From contig JAOTYB010000006.1 in assembly GCA_029862065.1 (NCBI GenBank), positions 1-32,423 on the forward strand: DNA of 32,423 bases, given 5' to 3'. Both the position numbers and the translations under genes were made by a program. Position 1 is the stretch's first letter; every line of letters starts with the position of its first letter. Source of the stretch: Acidimicrobiia bacterium (GTDB lineage: Bacteria; Actinomycetota; Acidimicrobiia; Spongiisociales; SHLN01). This document shows positions 1-9,108 of the stretch, in pieces. The notes beneath the pieces were generated by a model. The model was not told the origin of the DNA and made no database searches. It saw only the letters and a list, made by a program, of their open reading frames with translations.

Positions 1-1454
1 TCGGTGACGTCGCGCTTGGCCTCGTGGAAGACTGGATCGTCGGTCGAGACCGGGTCGGTGTTGAGGGACTTGGCCAGGTAGTTGGCGATGGTGTACGGCA
101 GTACGAAGTAGCCGTCGGCCAGGCCTTGCATGAGGGCGCTCGCACCGAGGCGGTTGGCGCCGTGATCACTGAAGTTGGCCTCGCCGATGGAGTACAGGCC
201 GGGCACGGTGGTCATCAGCTCATAGTCGACCCAGGTGCCCCCCATCGTGTAGTGGGGAGCGGGGTAGATGCGCATCGGCGTCTCGTAGGGGTTCTCATCG
301 GTGATCCGCTCGTACATCTCGAACAGGTTCCCGTAGCGGGCCTCGATGACGTCCTTGCCGAGGCGCTCGATCGCATCGTGGAAGTCCAGATACACGCCGT
401 TGTGGAGGGGACCGACGCCCTTGTTCTGATCGATCTGGCCTTTGGCGGCCCGGGACGCCACGTCGCGGGGAACGAGATTGCCGAAGCTCGGATAGCGGCG
501 CTCCAGGTAGTAGTCGCGTTCGGCCTCGGGGATCTGCCCTGCCGGTCGTGGGTCCTCTGCCGCTTCTGGCACCCAGATGCGCCCGTCGTTGCGGAGTGAC
601 TCCGACATGAGGGTCAGCTTGGATTGGAACTCGTCGCTAGCCGGGATGCAGGTCGGGTGAATCTGCGTGAAGCTGGCGTTGGCGAACTGGGCGCCTTTCC
701 GGTAGGCCCGCCAGGCGGCGGTCCCATTGCAGGCCATGGCGTTGGTGCTGAGGTAGTAAGCGTTGCTGTAGCCGCCGGTTGCCAGTACGACGGCATGGGC
801 TGAATGGGTGGAGATCTCGCCGGTCGTGAGGTCTCGCACTACCACGCCGACTGCCTGACCGTCCTTGAGCACCACCTCCAGCATCTCGGCGCGGGTGTGG
901 AGCTTGACCGAGCCAAGTCCCACCTGCCGGGCTAGCGCCGAATAGACGCCCAGCTGGAGCTGCTGGCCGGTCTGGCCCCGGGCATAGAAGGTCCGGGACA
1001 CCTGCACGCCGCCAAAGGAGCGATTGTCGAGCAAGCCACCGTATTCACGGCCAAAGGGAACTCCCTGGGCGGTGCACTGGTCGATGATCTCGTTGCTGAC
1101 TTCGGCGAGGCGATACACGTTGGCCTCGCGAGAGCGGTAGTCACCGCCCTTGATGGTGTCGTAGAAGAGCCGGAAGATGCTGTCGCCGTCACCGCGGTAG
1201 TTCTTGGCGGCGTTGATTCCACCCTGGGCGGCGATGCTGTGTGCCCGGCGGGGGCTGTCGTGGTAGGTGAAGACATCGACGTCGTATCCAAGCTCGCCGA
1301 GCGTGGCTGCTGCAGATCCTCCGGCCAGGCCGGTTCCGATGACTATGACCTTGAACTTGCGCCGATTGGTGGGAGCGACCAGCTTCATGTTGAACCGGTG
1401 GCTCGTCCATTTCTCGGCCAGCGGTCCCTCGGGGACTTTGCTGTCGAGGATCAT
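1..1454 (-). CDS. sdhA: Succinate dehydrogenase/fumarate reductase flavoprotein subunit, N-terminal part (runs off left edge)
   Basis: Reverse-strand translation from ATG at 1454: [62 protein letters not shown]...[21 protein letters not shown]...HPTCIP...[44 protein letters not shown]-binding and SdhA signature motifs, open to position 1. Confidence 0.95.
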   Translation of the reverse strand, partial: MILDSKVPEGPLAEKWTSHRFNMKLVAPTNRRKFKVIVIGTGLAGGSAAATLGELGYDVDVFTYHDSPRRAHSIAAQGGINAAKNYRGDGDSIFRLFYDTIKGGDYRSREANVYRLAEVSNEIIDQCTAQGVPFGREYGGLLDNRSFGGVQVSRTFYARGQTGQQLQLGVYSALARQVGLGSVKLHTRAEMLEVVLKDGQAVGVVVRDLTTGEISTHSAHAVVLATGGYSNAYYLSTNAMACNGTAAWRAYRKGAQFANASFTQIHPTCIPASDEFQSKLTLMSESLRNDGRIWVPEAAEDPRPAGQIPEAERDYYLERRYPSFGNLVPRDVASRAAKGQIDQNKGVGPLHNGVYLDFHDAIERLGKDVIEARYGNLFEMYERITDENPYETPMRIYPAPHYTMGGTWVDYELMTTVPGLYSIGEANFSDHGANRLGASALMQGLADGYFVLPYTIANYLAKSLNTDPVSTDDPVFHEAKRDVT

Positions 1455-2170
1455 GAGCCGATCAACCCGGTGGTTATCGCCAGCGGAATGCTGACATTGC
1501 CCAGCACGATGACCGCTGCGAACCCGATAGCGAAGTTACGACGCCACTTGTTGAACCGGGGGCTTGTGATCCCGATGCTCTGGAACATGCTCCAGGCACC
1601 GTGGAGAACGTGCAGCCCGAGCGCCAGATTGGCAAGGATGTACCAGCCGGCGGTGAAGGGGCTCTCCAACCCCTCGATGAGGTTCTCGCGAGCTTCCCCG
1701 CGGGTGAAACTCGGATTCAAGAAGTCGAGCCCCCAGGTGAGGTGGGCTAGGTGATACACGATGAAGACGAGAACGATGACCCCGGTGATGAGCATGTAGC
1801 GGGAGGCAAACGTCGCTTCGACCCACTGCTGGTGCTCGTACCCGACGGGCTTGGCGTTGCGGTTCTTCCACCACAGCGTGAAAGCAGCGTGCAGGTGGAT
1901 CACAAATGCCGCCAGCAAGCCGAGCCTGGCCAGCCAAAGAATGAAGGTATGAGAGAAGACGGGCGTTCCGACTTCACGCAGGGATTCTGCGTACTCATCG
2001 AACCGGGCCTTTTCCTCGAAAATATGGAGGTTCCCGAACATGTGGAAGAAGAGGAACCCGAGTCCGACGATCCCCGAGATCGCCATGACCCACTTGCGGC
2101 CCACGTTTGAGTTGTAGAACTCGAGAAACCAGGGGAGGGGGCGTTTGGTGCGGGTGGCCTGGTCGGTCAT
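1451..2170 (-). CDS. sdhC: Succinate dehydrogenase cytochrome b subunit
   Basis: [51 protein letters not shown]...; multi-TM with conserved His; 4-bp overlap with sdhA start. Start chosen at ATG 2170 rather than the track start 2350. Confidence 0.9.
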   Translation of the reverse strand: MTDQATRTKRPLPWFLEFYNSNVGRKWVMAISGIVGLGFLFFHMFGNLHIFEEKARFDEYAESLREVGTPVFSHTFILWLARLGLLAAFVIHLHAAFTLWWKNRNAKPVGYEHQQWVEATFASRYMLITGVIVLVFIVYHLAHLTWGLDFLNPSFTRGEARENLIEGLESPFTAGWYILANLALGLHVLHGAWSMFQSIGITSPRFNKWRRNFAIGFAAVIVLGNVSIPLAITTGLIGS

Positions 2171-2265
2171 CGCTATGAAAGCTAGCAATGGAGCCGCGCG
2201 TTGGGGAACCAACCGTGCCCGGGGGAAACCACCTTTTGCCCCCCGGTGGGGCTGCCGGCTTCCAG

Positions 2266-2343
2266 TCGCCAGTTCTCTGGCCTGGCGATTCCCGACTGTC
2301 CAGGGGCATACATGAGGGGTGATATCCCCTGCAGGCGACAGTC
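2266..2343 (-). promoter_or_regulatory. Possible structured leader upstream of sdhC
   Basis: GACTGTC/GACAGTC and CAGGGG/CCCCTG nested pairs (2294-2343), competing AGGGG/CCCCT hairpin (2315-2330), and TCGCCAG-N9-CTGGCGA (2266-2288). Confidence 0.35.
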
Positions 2344-2466
2344 CGAACATCGAGTCAACTCGGAGCTGGCAGCTGCTCGCGACCTTCCGGACCGATCAGA
2401 TCAATGCCCCTCCGGGTGACAGACGCACTCTGAGTTGGCGGGCGGTTGGCGGTGGGCTGTCTGCCT

Positions 2467-2491
2467 CCGCTCGGCGCTTTGGGCCGAGCGG
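2467..2491. other. Hairpin upstream of the whiB-family gene
   Basis: CCGCTCGGC-GCTTTGG-GCCGAGCGG, perfect 9-bp stem, 7-nt loop, no following T-run. Confidence 0.45.
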
Positions 2492-2558
2492 ATTTGACCC
2501 GCGCGCGCGGGCACCCTAAATTACAAGAACGTAATTACACGTCTGTGAGAGGTGGGAA

Positions 2559-2840
2559 GTGGACACCAAACTGATTGAGGCTCTGGTACTCGACAAACTG
2601 TCGTGGCAGGATTTCGCCAACTGCAGCGGGGCCGATCAAGACCTGTTCTTCCCCGAACGAGGCGCTTCGACTCGCAAGGCCAAAGCCATCTGCGGTGCTT
2701 GCACAGTGAAGGACGAGTGCCTCGAATTTGCAATCACCCAGGGCGAACGATTCGGCATCTGGGGTGGGCTGTCTGAGCGCGAGCGTCGGAAGATTCGTCG
2801 TCAGCGAGCGCTGGTTGCCAGAGCTCGTGAGGTTTCCTGA
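2559..2840 (+). CDS. WhiB-family iron-sulfur transcriptional regulator
   Basis: Four-Cys pattern (NCSGAD...CGACTVKDEC) and GIWGGLSERERR motif; GTG start. Confidence 0.93.
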   Translation: MDTKLIEALVLDKLSWQDFANCSGADQDLFFPERGASTRKAKAICGACTVKDECLEFAITQGERFGIWGGLSERERRKIRRQRALVARAREVS

Positions 2841-2879
2841 CGTTCTAGGCTCGGGCCTGTAACCGGACTAGGGGAGCAC

Positions 2880-3797
2880 ATGGGCGCAGCTATCGGGATC
2901 ATTCTTCTGCTGGTTGTTGTGGCCGGACTGGCGTATTTCGCCGTCACCGCCGCGCGATCGACGAAGCCAAGCGTCGGGTCACCGCCGGCGGCTGCTGCCA
3001 CACGGCCGGGCGCACCCGTGGCCGATTTCCACGTGAAGGGCGACGTCGCCGCCGTCTACTTCGACGTTCCGCTTCCGGACAACGCCGATCCGGTCCTCAC
3101 GCAACTCCTCGTGAACGAAGCCATCGAGGTCGTTCGAGAGAAGCGCCACTCGCTCCCCATCGATCAGGTCAGCCGGGTAGTTGCTTACGGCAAGAGCGGC
3201 ACGGAATATGCCGTAGCCGGCGAGCAGAGTCTCGAGACTCCCGGCACGCTTCCGCCGCCGGCTCCGCCCCCGGTGGTGTTCAAGCAGGCAGGGCCCGATC
3301 CGTTGGCGTCGTTCTCGGGTGCCCCGCAAGGCTCACCGCCGGGCATCGCCGCTTCAGTCCCCGACGAAGGTGTCGGGCCGGCTGGGGCTGATCTACAGAT
3401 CTCAGCCCAGCTCGAGTCCGGGTTGCGGTTGCAGGGAGTTGACCCACCGTCGGCAGAAGCCGGTGAGGTCGTGCTCGGTCTGCTCCGTCTCGGCGGCTAC
3501 ACGGTGTCGGCCCCGGCCGCCAAGGAGGGGTATGAGTCGTACGTCGCTTCCAACGCCTCCGGCAGGACCTATATCTGTGTTGACCCCCTCGGGTCGTCCG
3601 ATTACCCGGAGCTGAGTGAGCAAATGATCAGTCGATTCATGGTGGATTTCGAGCAGTCTGGCACGGATCGGGGCTTGCTTGTCTCCGACAAGTTCGGCCC
3701 CTTCGTCGTCTACGAGAAGGAGCGCCGCGAGCCCCGGGTTCGATTCGTCACCCGTGAACGGCTGCAGCAATTCGTGGATTCTCTCGCTCTCGGTTGA
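2880..3797 (+). CDS. Membrane-anchored hypothetical protein, 305 aa
   Basis: ATG start; N-terminal TM (GAAIGIILLLVVVAGLAYFAVTAA), Pro-rich middle, structured C-terminal domain. Confidence 0.8.
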   Translation: MGAAIGIILLLVVVAGLAYFAVTAARSTKPSVGSPPAAAATRPGAPVADFHVKGDVAAVYFDVPLPDNADPVLTQLLVNEAIEVVREKRHSLPIDQVSRVVAYGKSGTEYAVAGEQSLETPGTLPPPAPPPVVFKQAGPDPLASFSGAPQGSPPGIAASVPDEGVGPAGADLQISAQLESGLRLQGVDPPSAEAGEVVLGLLRLGGYTVSAPAAKEGYESYVASNASGRTYICVDPLGSSDYPELSEQMISRFMVDFEQSGTDRGLLVSDKFGPFVVYEKERREPRVRFVTRERLQQFVDSLALG

Positions 3798-3833
3798 GCC
3801 ACCGGTAACCTGCGAGCGATCAAAGGAGGCTCA

Positions 3834-4010
3834 GTGCGTGGACTCGGCTGGCCGGAACTCGTAATCATTGTTGTGGTCGTGGTCGTGCTGTTCGGTGCTG
3901 CCCGGCTGCCGCTCATCGCCCGCTCCATCGGTTCGTCCGCCAGGGAATTTCGACGGGGTCTCGACTCGGGGGATGACAACGGTGAAGAGCCGTCAGATTC
4001 GACTCCCTAG
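3834..4010 (+). CDS. tatA: TatA/E-like twin-arginine translocase component, 58 aa (not in ORF track)
   Basis: GTG start with strong SD (AAAGGAGG): [60 protein letters not shown] plus F-G-x-x-[RK]-L-P amphipathic helix typical of TatA. Confidence 0.85.
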   Translation: MRGLGWPELVIIVVVVVVLFGAARLPLIARSIGSSAREFRRGLDSGDDNGEEPSDSTP

Positions 4011-4047
4011 GGAACTCTTTGCCCCTCTCTTGCCGTTAGGTGGGTAG

Positions 4048-4557
4048 ATGGCCTCGAACGAGGCAATCCCGACCTGGGAGCAAGTAGCCACCGACTATGG
4101 GCGTGTTATCTACAACTTTGCCTACCGGCTCACCGGCAACCGCGATGATGCCTCCGACCTCGCCCAGGAGGTCCTGGTGCGGGTGCGGCGAGGGTTGGCC
4201 ACCTACCGGCCCGGCTCATTCGAGGGTTGGCTGTGGCGGATCACTCGCAATGCGTTCCTCGATGAGGTGCGACGCAAGCAGCGCCGCCCCACCACCGAGC
4301 TGCCGGCCGAAGATCGCTCGGCGCTGGTCACCTCGCCCACTCCGGATGACGTCCTGGCCGAAACCCGGCTCAGCGACGAGATGCAGGCCGCCCTACTCAA
4401 TCTCCCCTACGAGTTCCGGGAGGCGGTTGTGATGTGCGACGTGGTCGGCCTGACCTACCAAGAGATCGCCGACGCCGCCGAGGTGCCGGTGGGGACGGTC
4501 CGCAGCCGGATCCATCGAGGCCGTCTCATGCTGCGCGACGCGCTGGAGGCCGGCTGA
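4048..4557 (+). CDS. ECF-type RNA polymerase sigma factor (SigE-like)
   Basis: Sigma region 2 (YNFAYRLTGNRDDASDLAQEVLVRVRRGL) and region 4 (LPYEFREAVVMCDVVGLTYQEIADAAEVPVGTVRSRIHRGRLMLRDAL). Confidence 0.95.
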   Translation: MASNEAIPTWEQVATDYGRVIYNFAYRLTGNRDDASDLAQEVLVRVRRGLATYRPGSFEGWLWRITRNAFLDEVRRKQRRPTTELPAEDRSALVTSPTPDDVLAETRLSDEMQAALLNLPYEFREAVVMCDVVGLTYQEIADAAEVPVGTVRSRIHRGRLMLRDALEAG

Positions 4558-4955
4558 TGCACCTCGAAGACCGGTTGTCGGCTTATCTCGATTCAGAGCT
4601 CGATGCGACCCAGCAGCGGCAGGCCGAAGAGCACCTTGTGGAGTGCGCCGAATGTCGAACTGAGCTCAGCTCGGTTGCTGAGGTGCGAGATCAGCTTCGC
4701 TCGCTTCCTGTTGTCGAGGTGCGAGCCGGGACCTTCGAGGATGTGGCAGAAGTCGTTCCCCTCCGGCGGGCCCGCTTTCGGCCCATGGCGGCTGCCGCGG
4801 CGGTGGCCGCGCTGGTCGTGGGGGTCGGTTTCGGCGTGGCCGGCAACCAGTCGGTGCCGCTGCAACTGAATCAGGTGGTCGAACAACATGTGGCCCGTGC
4901 TTCGTCCGACCCGGGATTCAACGTGCTGCAAGTGCAAGCGGTGGCCAACCGATGA
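4557..4955 (+). CDS. Zinc-finger anti-sigma factor (ZAS/zf-HC2)
   Basis: HLVECAEC (HxxxCxxC) motif, one TM (FRPMAAAAAVAALVVGVGFGVA), ATGA overlap with the sigma gene. Confidence 0.9.
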   Translation: MHLEDRLSAYLDSELDATQQRQAEEHLVECAECRTELSSVAEVRDQLRSLPVVEVRAGTFEDVAEVVPLRRARFRPMAAAAAVAALVVGVGFGVAGNQSVPLQLNQVVEQHVARASSDPGFNVLQVQAVANR

Positions 4956-5863
4956 CGCTGACCGCCACCCTCCTGCTCGTGACCCTTATCGGGACACTTC
5001 CTGCTCCCGATCTGGTGGATGATCTCGACCAAGCGGGCGACGCTGAATTCGTCGGTCGCCAGCTCGTCGTCTGTTGGACCGCCGATGGTGTGCTCGCCCA
5101 TGTCACCGACGTCGAACAATCGCAGGGAATGACGCGGGTGACCGGGCGCGACGGGTCGTTCGTGATCGGTGAAGGCAAGATGATCGAGCAGTACGCCGGG
5201 GGGGTTCGCTACCTGGAGATGGCCCCGACCAGTGAGTGGCGCCTCTGGGATGGCTACGCCGTGCAGGACGGAAATAGCGTCACCGGGCTTCGGGAATCGC
5301 GGACCGTCGAGGTGCGTCAGGGCTCCTCGCTCCGGGCCAAGTTCGTGCTCGACGCCACCACGGCCGCTCCGCTCACGACAGAGGTGTATCAGGGGAACGG
5401 TTCGCTCTATCGCTACTCGACCTTCCTCGAGTTCGATGCCCGCGGCGATGATGACATGGTGGACATGGATTCGATGCCCGAGCCCGACTATCGGGAGACG
5501 GCTTCCGCCGCCACAGTGCCGCAGTCAGCCGGTCACTACTGGGCCGCCGACTCGTACGTTGCTCCCGGGGGAGTTCAGGTGTTCTTCACTGATGGGTTGT
5601 TCCGATTCTCGGTATTCGAGGTCAGCCGCAAGAGCGACGGCGGCGGCCTGGCTAAATTAGGAACGGTGGACATTGGCGGCAACGGCGGGTACCACCGCGC
5701 CTACACACCGGGTGCCGTCAGTGTTTTCTGGCGCACGCCCGATCTCGCGTACGTGTTGGTCGGGGACCTGCCTCCCGATCACCTCGTCGAAGTGTTGGCG
5801 GACCTGCCCACCCCCAGTCGCCCGGCCCTCCTCAAACGAGCCTGGCGCTGGGCGTTCGGGTAA
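4952..5863 (+). CDS. RseB/MucB-like sigma-E regulatory protein
   Basis: Overlaps the anti-sigma gene by 4 bp; signal-like N-terminus; C-terminal PQSAGHYWAADSYVAPGGVQVFFTDGLFRFSVFEV resembles the MucB/RseB C-terminal domain. Confidence 0.75.
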   Translation: MTLTATLLLVTLIGTLPAPDLVDDLDQAGDAEFVGRQLVVCWTADGVLAHVTDVEQSQGMTRVTGRDGSFVIGEGKMIEQYAGGVRYLEMAPTSEWRLWDGYAVQDGNSVTGLRESRTVEVRQGSSLRAKFVLDATTAAPLTTEVYQGNGSLYRYSTFLEFDARGDDDMVDMDSMPEPDYRETASAATVPQSAGHYWAADSYVAPGGVQVFFTDGLFRFSVFEVSRKSDGGGLAKLGTVDIGGNGGYHRAYTPGAVSVFWRTPDLAYVLVGDLPPDHLVEVLADLPTPSRPALLKRAWRWAFG

Positions 5864-5871
5864 CCGAGTGA

Positions 5872-5983
5872 ATAGTTGATAGTTGACAGTCCGCAGTTTG
5901 CCGTTAACAGGGCGTGCCGCGGTGCCACCAAGTCTCTGCTTACTGCTTAAGGCCGTCTGTCAACTCTCGACTATTACCTCACT
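5872..5983. repeat. Degenerate period-7 (heptad) intergenic repeat, locus C
   Basis: ATAGTTG ATAGTTG ACAGTCC GCAGTTT GCCGTTA ... TCTGCTT ACTGCTT AAGGCCG TCTGTCA ACTCTCG ACTATTA; the ends AATAGTTGATAGTTGACAG / CTGTCAACTCTCGACTATT are near-inverted (2 mismatches). Confidence 0.6.
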
Positions 5984-6173
5984 TTGTCCCAACGATTGAG
6001 TCTTACGACCTATCGAAGTTTCGGCGGTAACTAGTTAGATTTCTCCATGACTCCCAAACCACGTGGGGGTCCTTGGCAGGAATAGTGTTTGCAACTACGC
6101 TGAGTGAGCGACCACTAAGAGTGGGGACTAGGGTAATAGCGTGGCTAACGGGGTTAGAGGGCGGAGAATCCAG

Positions 6174-6854
6174 ATGACACAAGCAGCCGAGACCATCGGG
6201 CGCCAACCACAGGTTGCGTCGGCTGAGGCGATGGCGGGCGTACGCCACCGGGGCTTCTACGAACGGTTCGTCAAGACCCTCATCGACCGACTGGTCGGCT
6301 TAGTTCTCTTGCTGTTGACCCTCCCAATCATCATTCCGGTTGCCATCGCCGTCTTCATAGATCTGGGTGGACCCATCTTCCTCCGCCAAGAACGGGTCGG
6401 GCGCAACGGCAGGGCCTTCAAAGTCCTGAAGTTTCGTTCAATGGAACCCGACCGTCGCGGCGGGTCGGCCCCCGATTTCGTTGGCTCAGACCGGCGGGTC
6501 AATCACAAGTCGGAGGACGACCCCCGGCTCACTCCGGTCGGCCGATTCATCCGCAAATGGAGCCTCGATGAGCTCCCCCAGTTGGTGAATGTGGTCGCCG
6601 GACAAATGAGCCTTGTCGGGCCGCGACCGGAGATGACTCAGATCGTTGCCCGGTACGAGCCCTGGCAGCACGCTCGCCACCTGGTGAAGCCCGGCGTCAC
6701 CGGCCTCTGGCAGGTATCGGCCCGGGGAGAAGTTCCCATGCACGAAGCCACCCACATCGACCTGGAATATGTCAATACCGTGTCGTTTGTGACCGATATT
6801 CGTATCCTGGCCAGAACCATTCCAGCTGCGCTCGGAGAACGCACCGGCCACTAG
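6174..6854 (+). CDS. Bacterial sugar transferase (polyprenyl-phosphate glycosyl-1-phosphate transferase, WcaJ/EpsL-like)
   Basis: [57 protein letters not shown]...[27 protein letters not shown]...[18 protein letters not shown] 6141 is an alternative start. Confidence 0.95.
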   Translation: MTQAAETIGRQPQVASAEAMAGVRHRGFYERFVKTLIDRLVGLVLLLLTLPIIIPVAIAVFIDLGGPIFLRQERVGRNGRAFKVLKFRSMEPDRRGGSAPDFVGSDRRVNHKSEDDPRLTPVGRFIRKWSLDELPQLVNVVAGQMSLVGPRPEMTQIVARYEPWQHARHLVKPGVTGLWQVSARGEVPMHEATHIDLEYVNTVSFVTDIRILARTIPAALGERTGH

Positions 6855-6858
6855 CGGT

Positions 6859-6879
6859 CAATTCCTGTAATCGGAATTG
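6859..6879. promoter_or_regulatory. Inverted repeat CAATTCC-N7-GGAATTG between the sugar transferase and Wzc copy 1
   Basis: Perfect 7-bp arms, 21 bp in total, in an 89-bp intergenic gap. Confidence 0.45.
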
Positions 6880-6946
6880 GTTTACACTGCTACTAGCCGG
6901 GGGGTCCCGTGATGATTGCCTCCCAACACCCACCAAAGGACGATTG

Positions 6947-8932
6947 ATGGACACCCTCCGCCCGAGAGAGTTTGATGAGTTAGCCGCCCTCGAGCAGCCG
7001 AGCATTGTCGCTTCGATGTGGCGCTACCGCTGGTTGGTCGCTCTCATCGTTGCTGTGTTCATCGGCCTCGGGCTGGCGTTCCAGGCCTATGTCCCGGCGG
7101 CCTTCCAAGCCACAGCCGAGATGGTGGTTGAGGATCCGCGAGCATCGCAGCTCTTCAACATCGGCGATATCCCCCGATCGACGAGCAACCCGCAGCGGTA
7201 TGTGGCCGACCAGGTGGAGATCTTGCGATCGCCCCGGGTGGCTGATGAGGCCGCAAGGCTCATCAGCCTGTGGGCCGCCAACACTCCAGAGGCGCTTAAT
7301 GGCGATCCATTCACGATAGAAGACGACCTATGGCCCTTTTGGCTCGACCAGCGTGACATCGCCGGTGTGGCGATTTCCCAGGACGAGTTCTTGTCCAACA
7401 TAAGCATTTCCTCCAGCCGCGATAGTAACCAGGTAGAGGTTTCCTTCACGGCCGACACGGCCAAGCTATCCCGCATCGGCGCCAATGCCCTCGTCGAGTC
7501 CTACCAGGACGTGCGGTTCGAGCAGTTGAAGGACACCGCCAACAAGGCCGTGCTGCAAATCGAGCGTCGGCGAACCGGATTGCGCTCAGACCTTGACGAT
7601 CTCCAGGCGCAGATCGACAGCATTACCGACGAAGTGCGCTCGGGTTTGGACGAAGAGTTCGAAGCCGACCTCGGTACGTTCCTCGACCTCCAGCGTCAGC
7701 TCAACGGCCTCGACCCGGAGAGCGACGCCGCCGCGACAGTCCGCTTGCAATTGGATGACCTATTACAAGATTTCCAGACCACCGCAGTCATCGACACGAT
7801 CGAGGCGGGTGACTCCGAGCTACAGGCGCTCCTCGCCGAGCAAGAGGCCGGGATTGACGAGTTGGCGACGCTGTCCGGCCGGGCCAACTCCATCCTCATC
7901 GATCTGGAGCTGACCGGCAGCGGCGTTACCAACCTCTCGCTGGCCCCGACCCCCAAGACCACCACCGGCTCGGGCCCGGCTCGCATTCTCGCCGCTGCCA
8001 TCGTGCTCGGCCTGGCTGTGGCCGCTGCCCTCACCTACTTCCTGGCCTCCCGCCGCCGGGCCTTCGGCAGTCGGACATTGCCGGAGCTCGTGCTCAACGC
8101 TCCGTTGCTGGCCGAGGTCCCCGACTTCTTGTTGGAGGGAATCAAGTCGCCCCTGCCCGTCACACAAGCGCCGACGTCGGCGTCGGCTGAAGCCTTCCGC
8201 TTTGCCGCGGCTGCCGTCGACATCCGGGCTTCGGCGGCCGGCGCCAAGTCGCTGATGATGGTTTCCGCCACCCTGGCCAGCGGAAAGACCACTGCGGCCG
8301 CCAACACAGCCATCGCAGCCGCCCGTGAGGGCTTGCGAGTGCTCGTCATCGACGCCGACTTCGGCAACCAGGAGCTGACCAGCCTCTTCCTTGGAGAGGA
8401 GCAGCCCGCAGCCGGCATTACCGAGGTGGTGGCCGGCATCGTGCCGCTTGATCAGGCCGTGCGTCAGGTGGTAGTCACCGACGATCGCTCGCTCTATCTG
8501 TTGTGGCGTGGCCGCCAGCCGGTCGAAGCCGCCAACTTCTTCCGTACCGAGGACACCCAGCGGTTCTTCACCGAAGTCAAGGAGCAGTTTGACCTGGTCA
8601 TCATCGATGGTCCGCCGCTCTTGCAGGTCGCCTACGCCAGCACTCTGGTTCGCTATGTCGACGCGGTGGTGGCGATTGTTGCCCACAACAGTCGTGTCAG
8701 CGAGCTGGAAGAGGTTGCCGACCGGCTCCACTTCATCGAGACGCCGGCCATCGGATATATCTACACCAAGGCGCCTTTGCGTGCCGAGATGACGGCCTCT
8801 GAGGGCTCGATGAAGGACATCCTCGGTCTCGGTGGCGAATCCGCCGGCCGGCCCACGGTCGGCCAGACCCGCTCAACCCGCCGCTCCCGTCGGGACGCCG
8901 GCAACGGCGGTGACTCGGCTCCGAAGAGCTAG
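6947..8932 (+). CDS. Wzz/Wzc-like polysaccharide chain-length determinant fused to BY-kinase-type ATPase (copy 1)
   Basis: N-terminal Wzz TM (WRYRWLVALIVAVFIGLGLAF), Walker A (SATLASGKTTAAAN), Walker A' (VLVIDADFGNQ), Walker B (LVIIDGPPLL). ATG 6947 preceded by AAAGGA. Confidence 0.93.
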   Translation: MDTLRPREFDELAALEQPSIVASMWRYRWLVALIVAVFIGLGLAFQAYVPAAFQATAEMVVEDPRASQLFNIGDIPRSTSNPQRYVADQVEILRSPRVADEAARLISLWAANTPEALNGDPFTIEDDLWPFWLDQRDIAGVAISQDEFLSNISISSSRDSNQVEVSFTADTAKLSRIGANALVESYQDVRFEQLKDTANKAVLQIERRRTGLRSDLDDLQAQIDSITDEVRSGLDEEFEADLGTFLDLQRQLNGLDPESDAAATVRLQLDDLLQDFQTTAVIDTIEAGDSELQALLAEQEAGIDELATLSGRANSILIDLELTGSGVTNLSLAPTPKTTTGSGPARILAAAIVLGLAVAAALTYFLASRRRAFGSRTLPELVLNAPLLAEVPDFLLEGIKSPLPVTQAPTSASAEAFRFAAAAVDIRASAAGAKSLMMVSATLASGKTTAAANTAIAAAREGLRVLVIDADFGNQELTSLFLGEEQPAAGITEVVAGIVPLDQAVRQVVVTDDRSLYLLWRGRQPVEAANFFRTEDTQRFFTEVKEQFDLVIIDGPPLLQVAYASTLVRYVDAVVAIVAHNSRVSELEEVADRLHFIETPAIGYIYTKAPLRAEMTASEGSMKDILGLGGESAGRPTVGQTRSTRRSRRDAGNGGDSAPKS

Positions 8933-8941
8933 GCGAGTTCT

Positions 8942-8958
8942 GCTCGGCTACGCCGAGC
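8942..8958. terminator. Compact hairpin just downstream of Wzc copy 1
   Basis: GCTCGGC-TAC-GCCGAGC, perfect 7-bp stem with 3-nt loop, 9 bp after the stop codon; no T-run. Confidence 0.5.
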
Positions 8959-8975
8959 TTGCGCAACTCGACGCC

Positions 8976-9108
8976 AATAGGCGATAGGCGATAGGCGATA
9001 GGCAAAACCTAGTTGGTGCACCGCCTCGGGTCCCCGAGATACTGCGTACTGCGTACTGCATACTGCGTACTGCTTGCCGCTCAACTGTCAACTGTTGACT
9101 TGGCTGCC
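8976..9108. repeat. Heptad-array element, locus A
   Basis: AATAGGC (GATAGGC)x3, 35-nt core AAAACCTAGTTGGTGCACCGCCTCGGGTCCCCGAG, ATACTGC GTACTGC GTACTGC ATACTGC GTACTGC TTGCCGC TCAACTG TCAACTG TTGACTT; seven-base phase kept throughout. Confidence 0.9.

Noticed and set aside
5864-6173. Mobile element or integrase scar at the left border of the EPS island
   Set aside because: No transposase, integrase, tRNA or clean target-site duplication seen; only the heptad-like repeat is supported.
7820-8731. 303-aa minus-strand ORF opposite Wzc copy 1, and the similar 21729-22547 plus-strand ORF opposite Wzc copy 2
   Set aside because: Shadow ORFs over strongly supported coding sequence; no plausible start signals or domain motifs.
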